64,000 bases of DNA from Lysobacter enzymogenes (GTDB lineage Bacteria > Pseudomonadota > Gammaproteobacteria > Xanthomonadales > Xanthomonadaceae), in assembly GCF_900106525.1 (NCBI RefSeq), contig NZ_FNOG01000005.1, positions 124,001 through 188,000 on the forward strand. Reading direction: 5' to 3'. Positions 39,101-46,464 of the stretch are shown piece after piece (the first letter of the stretch is position 1; each line of letters starts with the position of its first letter). A program made the translations under genes and the position numbers. A model generated the notes under the pieces. The model saw only the letters and a list, made by a program, of their open reading frames with translations. It made no database searches and was not told where the DNA came from.

Positions 39101-41822
39101 AAGCCAAGCCGACCGCGGCGCGTTGCGATTGGCGCACGGCGGCTTTGCCGACCCGGACCGCATGCGTTTCCAGCGGCACGTCCGGCGGCACCGCCAACAC
39201 ATCGCGCAGCGCCGGCAGCAGCACCGGCAGGAACCACAGGCACAGCAGCCACGCGGTCCAGGCCAGCGGATTGGGCGACGCCAACCAGCCGATCAGCAGC
39301 AACGCGGTCGCCGCCGGCGGCACCAGGCTGCGGCGCAGGTTGTCGAGCAATTTTCCGCGCGAGAGCCAGGTCAGCGGATTGCGTTCGTAGCCGCCTTGCG
39401 CGCGGGGGACCCACGGCAGCAGCCAGGGCAGCAGTTGCCAGTCGCCGCGTATCCAGCGGTAGCGCCGCTTGGCGTCGGCGGCGTAGCGCGAGGGGTAGTC
39501 CTCGAACAGGCGCACGTCGCTGGCCAGGCCCGCGCGGGCGTAGCAGCCTTCCAGCAGGTCGTGGCTGAGGATGCGGTTGTCCGGAAGCCGGTCCGCCAGC
39601 GCCGCTTCGAACGCATCCACGTCGTAGATGCCCTTGCCGACGAAGGAGCCTTCGCCGAACAGGTCCTGATACACGTCCGACACGGTGCGGGTGTACGGAT
39701 CGATGCCCGGCTCGTTGCCGAACATGCGTGCGTAGCGGGTCGCGCGGCGCTCGCTCTGGATGGTGCCGACGCTGGGCTGCAGGATGCCGTAGCCACGCAC
39801 CACCCGGCCCAGGCCGGCGTCCAGGTGCGGGCGGTTGAGCGGATGCGCCATGGTGCCGATGAAGGCGCGCGCGGCGTCGTGCGGCAGGCGGGTGTCGCTG
39901 TCCAGGGTGATGACGTAGCGCACCTGCCGCAGCGGCGCGGTGTCGCCGACCACGCGCGCGAACTCGTCGTCGCGGCCGCTGCGCAGCAGCCGGTTCAGCG
40001 CCGACAGCTTGCCGCGCTTGCGCTCGTGACCCATCCAGCAGCCCTCGCGCGGGTTCCACTGGCGCGCGCGATGGAACAGGAAGAACAAGTCGCCGCTGTC
40101 GGGGGCATAGCGCGCGTTGAGCGCTGCGATCTGCTGCGCGGCGCGCGCCAGCAACGCGTCGTCGGTCGGCAGTTCCTGGCGGTCGGCGTCGAGGAAATCG
40201 CTCAGCAGCGCGAAGTGGATGTGGCGGTCGCGATTGGCCAGGAAGCGCACTTCCAGCCCTTCGACCAGGCTGTCCACGCCCTGCGCGCTGCCGAACATGC
40301 ACGGCACCGCCACCAGGGTGCGCGAGTGTTCCGGAACGCCCTTGGAGAAATCCATGCGCGGCAAAGGCCGCGGCGCCACCAGCAAGGTCGCGGCCCAGTT
40401 GACCAGGGCGATGCCGAGCTCGCTGAACACGATCGCCGCGAGGATCGCCAACAACCACACAGGCACGGACGTCGCGCCGCGCTGCGACAGCACGCCCCAG
40501 GCGAACAGGCCGGCGATCGCGGCGATCGGTATCAGATAAACCGGCAGCGGAATCCTCGCCGGACGCCAGCGCAGGCTCGGCCGGGATTGTCCCGCAGCGG
40601 CGGCGACCTGGGCCCGGGTCTGCTTCAATCCCTCGTCGACCAGATAGTGGCCCACGTGCCCGAGGTTGTCGTCGACCGCCCTCGCCTGCGCGCCCGTCTG
40701 CGCCAGCTGCAGCACGATGTCGGCCACCTGCTGTTCGCTGACGCCGCCCAGCCGCGCCAGCTTTTCCACCACGTGGCGATAGCTGTCGCGGGTGCCGAAG
40801 TCCATGCGCGCGTAAGTGCCGGCAGGATCCTCGCGCAGGCGGCGCTCGATCCAACTGCTGTCTTCGACGAACTCGCGCCAATCCATCTTGGCCAGGAAGC
40901 GCAGGCTGCCGATGCTGTTGCTGATGGACACCTGGTCCGCCGCCTGCTGCTGGCTTTCCAAATGCACCAGACCTTCGATGCTGTGGCCGCCGTCGGCGAC
41001 CCATTGCTCCAGCCACGCAACCGGCATCGACAGCACCGAGCCGCGCGCCTGCAGGCCGCGGGTGAGTTCGGACACGAACGCGCCGGTCAACGGCGGCTGC
41101 GAGCGCGCCATGTCGGCGACGATCAGGACAACGTCTTTGGGGCTTTCTGCAGCGGTCTTGTCGAGCAAGTCGACCCATTCGCGCGCCAGCCGGTGATCGG
41201 CACCGTCGCGCATCACCCGCACCGCCATGCGGCGCAGATTCTCGATCAGCGCCAGCCGCAGCATGATCGGGATCGCCCACAGCTCACCCAGCTTCAACGG
41301 CGCGACCGATTGGTAGGCGGCGGCGAAGCGGCCGAGGCTTTCGCCGTCGACCCGACCGTCGCCGTGAGCGATGGCTTCCAGCGAGAGGTCGTAGACGCGC
41401 GGCAGTCCGACCGATGCGCCCTGGCTCAGACAAGGCAACTGGCGGCTATAGCCCTTGGGCAAATGCCGGCGCGCGGTGCGGATCTGTTCTTCGATCAGGT
41501 AGTAATTGTCCAGCAGCCATTCGGCGGCCGGGGTGATGCGCATATCGTCGCGGACCATGCGGGTCAGCAAGGTATAGGCGTCGTCCAACAGTCCTGCGTT
41601 TTCTCCCAGCCGGCCCAGCAGCCGTTCCGGCCCGGCGCGCGCGCGCACCTGATGCTGGCGCGCCAACGCCTCGCCATGCCGCTCCATCTGTTCGACGCTG
41701 AACAACTGCGACCGCAGCGGCCCTTCGACTTTCACCGCGGCGTGGACGGCGGCGCGGCGCCAGCGCCACCAGCGCCTGCGCAGGCGCAGCCAGCGGCTGA
41801 ATATCGTCCAAAGCTGAGGCAT
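33120..41822 (-). CDS. ndvB: Cyclic beta-1,2-glucan synthase (2900 aa)
   Basis: Giant inner-membrane enzyme. The N-terminal part is cytoplasmic. Membrane segments appear around residues 430-490 (YLIPIAAIAGLFAWGV, VPVWLLAILAAIVFSELGIAL). The GT84 glycosyltransferase domain contains YVITLDSDTRLPHDAARAF (DxD) and RRYRWIRGDWQLLPW (RW motif). More membrane segments follow near 830-1000, then glucoamylase-like and GH94-type regions. The C-terminal phosphorylase domain contains FGFRDQLQDSMAL and GTGDWNDGMNRVG with the catalytic Asp. The length (2900) compares with about 2830-2870 for rhizobial NdvB and Brucella Cgs. It makes periplasmic cyclic beta-1,2-glucans from UDP-glucose by initiation, elongation, phosphorolysis and cyclisation. 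It is followed by a coupled 83-residue gene. Confidence 0.96.
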   Translation of the reverse strand: MPQLWTIFSRWLRLRRRWWRWRRAAVHAAVKVEGPLRSQLFSVEQMERHGEALARQHQVRARAGPERLLGRLGENAGLLDDAYTLLTRMVRDDMRITPAAEWLLDNYYLIEEQIRTARRHLPKGYSRQLPCLSQGASVGLPRVYDLSLEAIAHGDGRVDGESLGRFAAAYQSVAPLKLGELWAIPIMLRLALIENLRRMAVRVMRDGADHRLAREWVDLLDKTAAESPKDVVLIVADMARSQPPLTGAFVSELTRGLQARGSVLSMPVAWLEQWVADGGHSIEGLVHLESQQQAADQVSISNSIGSLRFLAKMDWREFVEDSSWIERRLREDPAGTYARMDFGTRDSYRHVVEKLARLGGVSEQQVADIVLQLAQTGAQARAVDDNLGHVGHYLVDEGLKQTRAQVAAAAGQSRPSLRWRPARIPLPVYLIPIAAIAGLFAWGVLSQRGATSVPVWLLAILAAIVFSELGIALVNWAATLLVAPRPLPRMDFSKGVPEHSRTLVAVPCMFGSAQGVDSLVEGLEVRFLANRDRHIHFALLSDFLDADRQELPTDDALLARAAQQIAALNARYAPDSGDLFFLFHRARQWNPREGCWMGHERKRGKLSALNRLLRSGRDDEFARVVGDTAPLRQVRYVITLDSDTRLPHDAARAFIGTMAHPLNRPHLDAGLGRVVRGYGILQPSVGTIQSERRATRYARMFGNEPGIDPYTRTVSDVYQDLFGEGSFVGKGIYDVDAFEAALADRLPDNRILSHDLLEGCYARAGLASDVRLFEDYPSRYAADAKRRYRWIRGDWQLLPWLLPWVPRAQGGYERNPLTWLSRGKLLDNLRRSLVPPAATALLLIGWLASPNPLAWTAWLLCLWFLPVLLPALRDVLAVPPDVPLETHAVRVGKAAVRQSQRAAVGLACLPYEAVLSLGAISRTLWRLTVSRRHLLQWNPSSEVERSLGRVADAELRSMWAAPAFALAVAALLAALRPQSLWVAAALLGLWLVSPALMAWLGRPPAQRDADLSAAQLAFLGRLARRTWNFFEVHVSAQDHWLPPDNVQEHPSLVVARRTSPTNIGLSLLANLSAHDFGYAQTDAVMERTHATFATLDQLARHRGHFYNWYDTETLQPLPPRYISTVDSGNLAGHLLTLRQGLLGLIDAPVLAPSTFAGLADTLGVLDEVRRGASRVDGGLDEAVSEFRAALEPASVQAPGSVRDAGRVLRQLIERADAVSAAWPQASSADDGRWAVALADACRSALAELQFFAPDSDARAEGADGDEPPIPTLRELATRPGSAQVQARARERIERLERLAHVAGQFSLMEYEFLYDRSRRLLSIGYNVDEHRLDAGYYDLLASEVRLCNFVAIAQGQLPQESWFALGRLLTEVNGDVALLSWSGSMFEYLMPQLVMPSYPDTLLDQTSRHVVDAQIAHGAERAVPWGVSESGYNTVDVRMNYQYRAFGIPGLGLKRGLDQDLVIAPYASMLALMVAPEAACQNLQRLTAAGFGGEYGLYEAIDYTATRVPPGQDCVIVRSFMAHHQGMGLLALDHLLRQQPMQRRFVADAEFQATLLLLQERIPHAGVFHPHESESAGARTASAETETQLRILRNPSAARPSVQLLSNGRYHGLLTSAGGGYSRHQDMAVTRWREDATRDHWGSFCYLRDVASGEFWSAALQPTCVPVEHYEAIFSDAKAEFRGRKRGYDSHMEIAISAEDDIELRRLRLTNRSRHARTIEITTYAEVVLAPAIADELHPAFSNLFVQSQILRHKQALLCTRRPRSHDETPPWMFHLVAVHDAEIGAISYETDRARFLGRGNTPRAPRALTLDEALSDTEGSVLDPIVAIRCRIELAPGQTAMIDTIQGVAADRAACEELVDKYRDRRLADRVFDLAWTHSQVVRRQINASQADAQLYERLAGLIVYANPLLRADPGVLLQNQRSQSGLWGHAISGDLPIVLLQIADADNIELVRQMVQAHAYWRLKGLRADLVIWNESTAGYRQQLQDQILGMVSADPEANILERPGGIFVRPAQQISQEDRVLLQSVARVIVSDQRGTLAAQIGRHVPPERIPPALTFAGEAEAAPDPQDATAMSGLPPTREDRDEDDAWPFGAVADEFVFDNGIGAFSADGREYAIVSREGAPTPAPWSNVLANAKLGSVVSESSPGYTWLENAHEFRLTPWHNDPVADVGGEAFYLRDEDTGRTWSPMPLPCRGRGSYRTRHGFGYTVYEHVEDGVASELWVYVAVEDAVKYSVLKLRNLSGRARRLSAVAYVEWVLGDLRAKSQLHVVSELHADSGVLTARNPYNTEFNGCVAFFDTDADGCSYTADRREFLGRNGSLGDPAALRRERLSGRLGAGLDPCAAIQVPIALADGDEDETVFRLGAGRSYAEAMELAGSVRGTQHAHDALDAVRIHWHGLLSAVQVKTPDPSVDALANGWLLYQTLACRYLARSGYYQSGGAFGFRDQLQDSMALVHADPVLSREHLLLCAAHQFPHGDVLHWWHPPQGRGVRTRCSDDYLWLPMAACRYLEATGDAGVLDEEVGFIEGRPVNPDEESYYDLPVASYLRQSFYEHCALAVRRGCDLLGERGLPLIGTGDWNDGMNRVGHAGRGESVWLGFFLFDVLQRFGEVARARGDDDFAQYCRNHAQRLRENIEAHAWDGQWYRRAWFDDGTPLGSAANGECRIDSISQSWSVLSGAANPARAWQAMDSLDRHLVRRDAGLVQLLDPPFDRLDQDPGYIRGYVPGVRENGGQYTHAAVWAAMAFAEQGDSARAWELARMINPIGHALNAEDAARYKVEPYVLAADVYAVAPHVGRGGWTWYTGSAGWMYRLLTESLLGLQRSGDRLRLRPCLPADWPEYRMRYRYGASLYSILVRQGGAATKSLTLDGVEQPGFEFALVDDGRVHQVEAHWPGAPA

Positions 41823-42257
41823 CGCAGACCAAATCGAGGGCGAGCCGCCGCCGGGAGGTCATCCTGGCAGCCGCCGGGCTACCGCGAGGTGAAATCTTCG
41901 TAGTCGCGCTGTCGTGGAGCGCGGCGCGCTGATGAGCGACCGCGCCGCTGTCGATGGCCGCGAGAGAGCCGCGTAGCGTCGAGAGACAGTGCCGATATCC
42001 ATCGATCCGGCGCCGGACGCGCGCGTGTCGGCTGAACTGTACAGGACGCAGAACCGCCCGGCAGACCAACGGCCGCGCCTTGGTCGCATAAAGGAGTAAG
42101 GTGAGTGCGTAGCGCTTGCCCGACGCCATCGCCTCGGAAGTGCGCAGACCCCACGGGCGCCTGTTGCGCCGTCCCTTGCCTGCATTCCACCTCTGCGCGC
42201 TCCACCGGACCTTCCGCCCGGACGGTCCGCACTGCATTGCCAAAGGGAAACCCGAAC
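41823..42257. other. Divergent intergenic region upstream of the glucan synthase
   Basis: 435 bases with no supported gene between the divergent glucan synthase gene and the 137-residue protein gene. Open frames crossing it are Arg-rich readings of non-coding phase. It must hold both promoters, but I cannot point to convincing boxes. Confidence 0.4.
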
Positions 42258-42671
42258 ATGAGTCCTCCTGCGACGAACGACGAACTCGTTCGCCAACGCG
42301 CATTCGACATCGATGCGCAGCGCCACTACTGGAAGCAGAATCCCGATCTGCTGCCCGATGCGGACCTGTTCAGCCCCTGCGAGCTGGATTCCGCGGTATC
42401 GCTGGGCATCGAGTCGGCCGTGCGCGGCCGCGCGCCTGCCGAAGCCCAGGAAGCGCTGCGCGCGACCTATTACCGCCTGGTCGCGCTGCCGATGGCGTCG
42501 TGGTCCTGCGTGCTGGCGGTCATCAGCGCGGTGCATCAACGCGCCATGTCGTTCCCGCAAGTGCGTGCGCAGGCGGATGCCGGGCCCGCGACCGGATCGG
42601 CCAGCGCTGCGCGAGAAGCGCTCGATTGGTTGCGCGGCGCATCGCCGCAGTTGCGGCTGCGCTTGCGCTAG
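42258..42671 (+). CDS. Unrecognised cytoplasmic protein (137 aa)
   Basis: The ATG at 42258 follows AAAGGG at a suitable distance. The product (MSPPATNDELVRQRAFDIDAQ... HYWKQNPDLLPDADLFSPCELDSAV...) has mixed acidic and hydrophobic composition unlike the Arg-rich shadow frames, which supports real coding. It has no signal peptide. One moderately hydrophobic helix (ALPMASWSCVLAVISAV) lies in the middle. I do not recognise a family. It precedes the acyltransferase gene by 144 bases in the same direction, and a functional link is not evident. Confidence 0.7.
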   Translation: MSPPATNDELVRQRAFDIDAQRHYWKQNPDLLPDADLFSPCELDSAVSLGIESAVRGRAPAEAQEALRATYYRLVALPMASWSCVLAVISAVHQRAMSFPQVRAQADAGPATGSASAAREALDWLRGASPQLRLRLR

Positions 42672-42815
42672 TTCGCCGAAAAACTGCGAATCGCCAGCAT
42701 CGCAAGCGCTGGCGATGCGACGCGTCTGCTCACTGTCTCGATTTCGACAACCGCCCGCTCATCGCATCGCGCGTCTGGATACAATCGACGATCCGGTCCA
42801 TCGCGAGAACGCCAC

Positions 42816-44030
42816 GTGGCAGATGCGCCCGCAGACGCAGCGCGCTTAGACGCTCCCTCCTCGCCCAGCGAGGTTCACAGACTCCCTGGACTGGACCTGC
42901 TGCGGGCGATCGCCGTGCTGTGGGTCATGCTGTTCCACTCCTTCTTGAACGAGGGGCCCGACGAGGGCTTCGCGTGGCTGTGCCACTACGGCTGGATGGG
43001 CGTGGATCTGTTCTTCGTGCTGAGCGGCTACCTGATCGGCTCGCAGGTGCTGGGGCCGCTCGCGCGCGGCCAGCGGCTGTCGTTCGGCGGCTTCTATCTG
43101 CGCCGCGCGTTCCGGATCCTGCCGGCGTTCCTGGCGGTGTTGGCGGTGTATCTGCTGGTGCCGGGGTTTCGCGAATCTCCCGGCCTGGAGCCGGCGTGGA
43201 AGTTCCTCAGCTTCACCCTCAATCTGCTGATCGATTACCGCCAGAACCAAGCGTTCTCGCATGCCTGGTCGCTGTGCGTGGAAGAGCATTTCTACCTGGT
43301 GTTCCCGCTGCTGGCGTGGTGGTTGATGCGCCGGTCTTCGAAGACAGCGTTGTTCGTCGCGATCTGTACGGCCGTCGTGCTGGGCGGCGTGGCCTTGCGC
43401 GCCGGGGTCTGGTTGCACGATTTCAAGACCGAGGGGCCGGTCGGCGAGTCGGCGCGCAGCTGGTTCGCCGAGGACATTTATTTCCCGACCTGGAACCGCC
43501 TTGACGGCTTGTTGGCCGGCGTGGTGCTGGCCAGCCTCAAGACGTTTCGTGCGCAATGGTGGCGGCGCGCCCAGGGCTACGCCAATGCCGCGCTGCTGGT
43601 GGGACTCGGCCTGCTCGCGGTAGCGATGTGGCTGTTCCGCGCACGCACCGGACTGCTCGCCAACGCGATCGGCTGGCCGGTGCTGGCGGCCGGTTTCGCC
43701 TTGCTGGTTTTCGCAGGCGCCAGCCGCGCCAGCTGGATCGGACGTTGGTCGATTCCCGGCGTGGCCTGGCTGGCGGCGACCTCGTACAGCCTGTATCTGG
43801 TGCACAAGGGGGTGTTCCATATGGTGGACGAGTCGGTCGGCGAACAGCTGGCGGGCCATAGCCTCGTCGCCCTGGCCGTCTATGGGTGTGCGGCGCTGGC
43901 CGCCGCCGCGGTGTTGCACTACGGCGTGGAGCAGCCGTTTCTACGGCTGCGCGACTGGCTGCTCGACAGCAAGGCGAAAAGCTCCGCACGAGGCGCGGAG
44001 CCGGTTCGAGAGCCCGCATTGGGCGAGTGA
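42816..44030 (+). CDS. OafA/YrhL-type membrane acyltransferase (404 aa)
   Basis: Acyltransferase 3 family with about ten membrane helices. HRLPGLDLLRAIAVLWVMLFHSFL carries the R-A-x(n)-H catalytic region, and WMGVDLFFVLSGYLIGSQVL followed by FYLRRAFRILPAFL and SHAWSLCVEEHFYLVFPLL are hallmark segments. Start GTG 42816 gives a short hydrophilic N-tail before the first helix. Such proteins transfer acetyl or other acyl groups to sugars of O-antigen, exopolysaccharide, glucans or antibiotics. Proximity to the glucan synthase makes acylation of cyclic glucan one possibility; proximity to the NRPS locus is another. Neither is shown. Confidence 0.93.
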   Translation: MADAPADAARLDAPSSPSEVHRLPGLDLLRAIAVLWVMLFHSFLNEGPDEGFAWLCHYGWMGVDLFFVLSGYLIGSQVLGPLARGQRLSFGGFYLRRAFRILPAFLAVLAVYLLVPGFRESPGLEPAWKFLSFTLNLLIDYRQNQAFSHAWSLCVEEHFYLVFPLLAWWLMRRSSKTALFVAICTAVVLGGVALRAGVWLHDFKTEGPVGESARSWFAEDIYFPTWNRLDGLLAGVVLASLKTFRAQWWRRAQGYANAALLVGLGLLAVAMWLFRARTGLLANAIGWPVLAAGFALLVFAGASRASWIGRWSIPGVAWLAATSYSLYLVHKGVFHMVDESVGEQLAGHSLVALAVYGCAALAAAAVLHYGVEQPFLRLRDWLLDSKAKSSARGAEPVREPALGE

Positions 44031-44118
44031 GGCGCCTATCGGCTCGCGCGGGCGTCAGCGCGGGCCGGCTCCACGTCCCTTGCGGGCGCCGCATCCGCAG
44101 CGTCCGGATTCTCGACGC

Positions 44119-46452
44119 TCAAGGCGCAGTCTTGCCTGCGGCCGCCGCGCCCTCGCCTCCGCGCAATTCGCTGCGGACCAGGGCCGCGCCGTTGAGGGAG
44201 AACGGCTGCGCGACCATGCTCTCGGGGCGCGGCACGCGCATCATCGAGGGCTCGTAAGAGGCGTCGATCAGGCGGATCGCATACGCCGATCCGGCCTTGA
44301 GCTGCAATTCGATCTCGAGCGCGGCCTCGCCGTGTCCGTACACGTCCAGCATCCACTCTGCCGAATCCTGCGGACTGGTATTCGCGTACCACACGCCGGC
44401 GACGGAGGCCCGCAGCACGCGCGCGCCTTCTACGCTCAGCATCAACCGCGGCGCATTGCGCGCGGAGGCGATCGTCAGCTTGAGCGTGCGCACTTGCGCG
44501 TCGGTGCGATCGGCGTCGAGCCGCAGCATCGGCGGCGCCAGCGTTGCTGGCGTGGCGCCCGTCCAGAATGGATCCGAATCGGCGCCGAAGAATTCCGGCA
44601 GGGTCCGTCGCTGCGCCGAAGCGCCGAGGTAGCGGCCGGTCCAGGCGTCGGGATGATCGTCGCGCGAGACCCACCAGGCCTTGCCGCTGGCGCCGTCCTG
44701 CGCATACAGCAAGCTGTTCTGGCGCGGATGCGCAGTGTCGAAGCCGGCCGTGGCCGAGCCGAGCACGAGCAGGGCCGCGGCGGCGAACCAAGGGAACCAG
44801 CGCCCTGCCCCGTTCCCGGCGATCTGCGCCAACAGCGGCGCGAGCAGGCCGAACAGCAGCATCGCCGCAATGCCGGTCGCGAACGCCCGCGACGGCGTCA
44901 GCGCCACGAACAAGGCCCACAGCACCACCGCGAACAGCACCACGCCGGGGATCGCAGCGGCCGTCGAAGCAGCCAAGCGCAGATTCGCCGACAGTCCGCG
45001 GCCCGGTCGCGGCAGGCTCGCCCAGGTGCCGGCCTGCACCGCCAGCAACGGCCACAGCAGCAAGTAGCCGGCGCCCGGCACCGCCGCGGCGATCCAGCAC
45101 AGCAATGCGGTCCACACCAACATCGCAGCGAAGCCGGCTTCCAGCGCGCTGCACCAGCGCGCCGTCGCCGCCAGCAACGCAGTCTGCACGCCCGCGGCCA
45201 GGGCGATGAACGCCAACAGATACCAATGGCTGTTGTAGGTGTCGCCCTGCAGCAACGTCGCGTAGCCCGGATGCAGCCAGCCCGCGGCGATCCACACCAA
45301 CTGGCAGACGCCGCCGGCCAGGAGCAGGCCCAGCGCGAAGATCGGCAGCGCGCGCGCCACGCCGCCGGCGCGGATCGCGCCGCGGCGCAGTCCCGTCGCC
45401 AGCAGAATCAGGCTCAGCGCGACCGCCAGCGCGGTGAAGGCGAGCGACCAGACCGCGCCGTAGTTCGCCATGCCCAGGCCGAGCGCGTTGAAGAACGCCC
45501 GGTCCTCGCCGTCGACATCGCGCAAGTCGGAATCGCCGAAGCTGCGCGCGGCGGCGAGCATGTTCTCGCCCAGGTGCTGCACGCTGTCGGCTTGCAGGCG
45601 CTCGATCCGGTCGATCTGGGTGTGGTAGTCGGTGTGGCCTTCGATCGCGGCGAAGTTGAGCCCGGCGATGCCGGCGCGCTTGAACACGTTGAAATCGGTG
45701 TTGTTGGGCATGCGCCGGTACAACTCGTAGCCCAGCGAAGCGCCGACCGGATGCGGCGCGGCCGCGGCGAACTGCGCCACCAGGCGGCCGTTGCCGGCGC
45801 TGGTTTCGAACAGCATCGACGGGCCGCGGTTGCCGCGGAAATCGAAGTTCAGCGCCACGCCGATGCGCCGCGCCCACGGGTGCTGGGCGACGAACGCCTC
45901 GGCGCCGAGCAGGTCGGCTTCCTCGGCATCGGTGAAGACCACGATCAGCTCGTTGCGCAGCGGCGCGCCGGCGCGCAGCGCGCGCAGGGTTTCCAGGATC
46001 GCCGCGACCGACGCGCCGTTGTCGGCGGCGCCGGGGCCGGTGGTCACCGAATCGTAGTGCGCGACCAGCGCCAGCGCGGGGCCCGGCTCGCGCCCGGGCA
46101 GGCGCGCGACGATGTTGTGCACGCGCCCGGCGATCACGCCCCAATCGTCGGGTTTGGCGACGAATGCGCTGTGCTCCTGCGCTTGCAGGCCCAGGCCGCG
46201 CAGTTGCGCGAGCAGGTAGGCGCGCACCCGCGTGTTCTCGGCGCTGCCGACCGGATGCGGCCGCGATGCGATCGACGGCAGATGGCGCAACGCGCGCTCG
46301 GCGGAAAACTCGCTCGTCGGCGCGTTTGCGCCGAGCGCCGGCGGCGGCCGCATGTCCAGCCACGACGCGGCAGCAAAAGCGAGCAACACCAGCAGGGCCA
46401 GGCCGCGGGCGAGACCGCCGGCCTGGGACGGAAGCGAGGGCGAAGTAGTCAT
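44119..46452 (-). CDS. Membrane-anchored M28 family zinc aminopeptidase-like protein (777 aa)
   Basis: An N-terminal membrane anchor (GLARGLALLVLLAFAAASWL) leads into a periplasmic M28 domain. Zinc ligands are visible in LALVAHYDSVTTGPGAADNGASVAAIL (His, Asp), VVFTDAEEADLLGAEAF (catalytic Glu pair), LNFDFRGNRG (Asp) and IEGHTDYHTQIDR (His). At least eight further membrane segments occupy residues about 420-640, followed by a C-terminal beta-rich domain, as in multi-membrane-span M28 proteins. Only 12 bases separate it from the exporter gene, so it appears to be the last gene of the NRPS operon. It could mature the exported peptide, recycle or inactivate it for self-protection, or be a general peptidase carried along. 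Role inferred. Confidence 0.92.
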   Translation of the reverse strand: MTTSPSLPSQAGGLARGLALLVLLAFAAASWLDMRPPPALGANAPTSEFSAERALRHLPSIASRPHPVGSAENTRVRAYLLAQLRGLGLQAQEHSAFVAKPDDWGVIAGRVHNIVARLPGREPGPALALVAHYDSVTTGPGAADNGASVAAILETLRALRAGAPLRNELIVVFTDAEEADLLGAEAFVAQHPWARRIGVALNFDFRGNRGPSMLFETSAGNGRLVAQFAAAAPHPVGASLGYELYRRMPNNTDFNVFKRAGIAGLNFAAIEGHTDYHTQIDRIERLQADSVQHLGENMLAAARSFGDSDLRDVDGEDRAFFNALGLGMANYGAVWSLAFTALAVALSLILLATGLRRGAIRAGGVARALPIFALGLLLAGGVCQLVWIAAGWLHPGYATLLQGDTYNSHWYLLAFIALAAGVQTALLAATARWCSALEAGFAAMLVWTALLCWIAAAVPGAGYLLLWPLLAVQAGTWASLPRPGRGLSANLRLAASTAAAIPGVVLFAVVLWALFVALTPSRAFATGIAAMLLFGLLAPLLAQIAGNGAGRWFPWFAAAALLVLGSATAGFDTAHPRQNSLLYAQDGASGKAWWVSRDDHPDAWTGRYLGASAQRRTLPEFFGADSDPFWTGATPATLAPPMLRLDADRTDAQVRTLKLTIASARNAPRLMLSVEGARVLRASVAGVWYANTSPQDSAEWMLDVYGHGEAALEIELQLKAGSAYAIRLIDASYEPSMMRVPRPESMVAQPFSLNGAALVRSELRGGEGAAAAGKTAP

Positions 46453-46464
46453 AGAGCCGGGACC

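Noticed and set aside
33078-41903. A 2941-codon open frame on the plus strand opposite the glucan synthase
   Set aside because: Composition is Gln/Arg/Val/Ala low-complexity without recognisable motifs, while the minus strand carries a full GT84/GH94 enzyme.
43981-44001. GCTCCGC/GCGGAGC inverted repeat as a terminator of the acyltransferase gene
   Set aside because: It lies inside the coding region before the stop codon and has no T-run after it.
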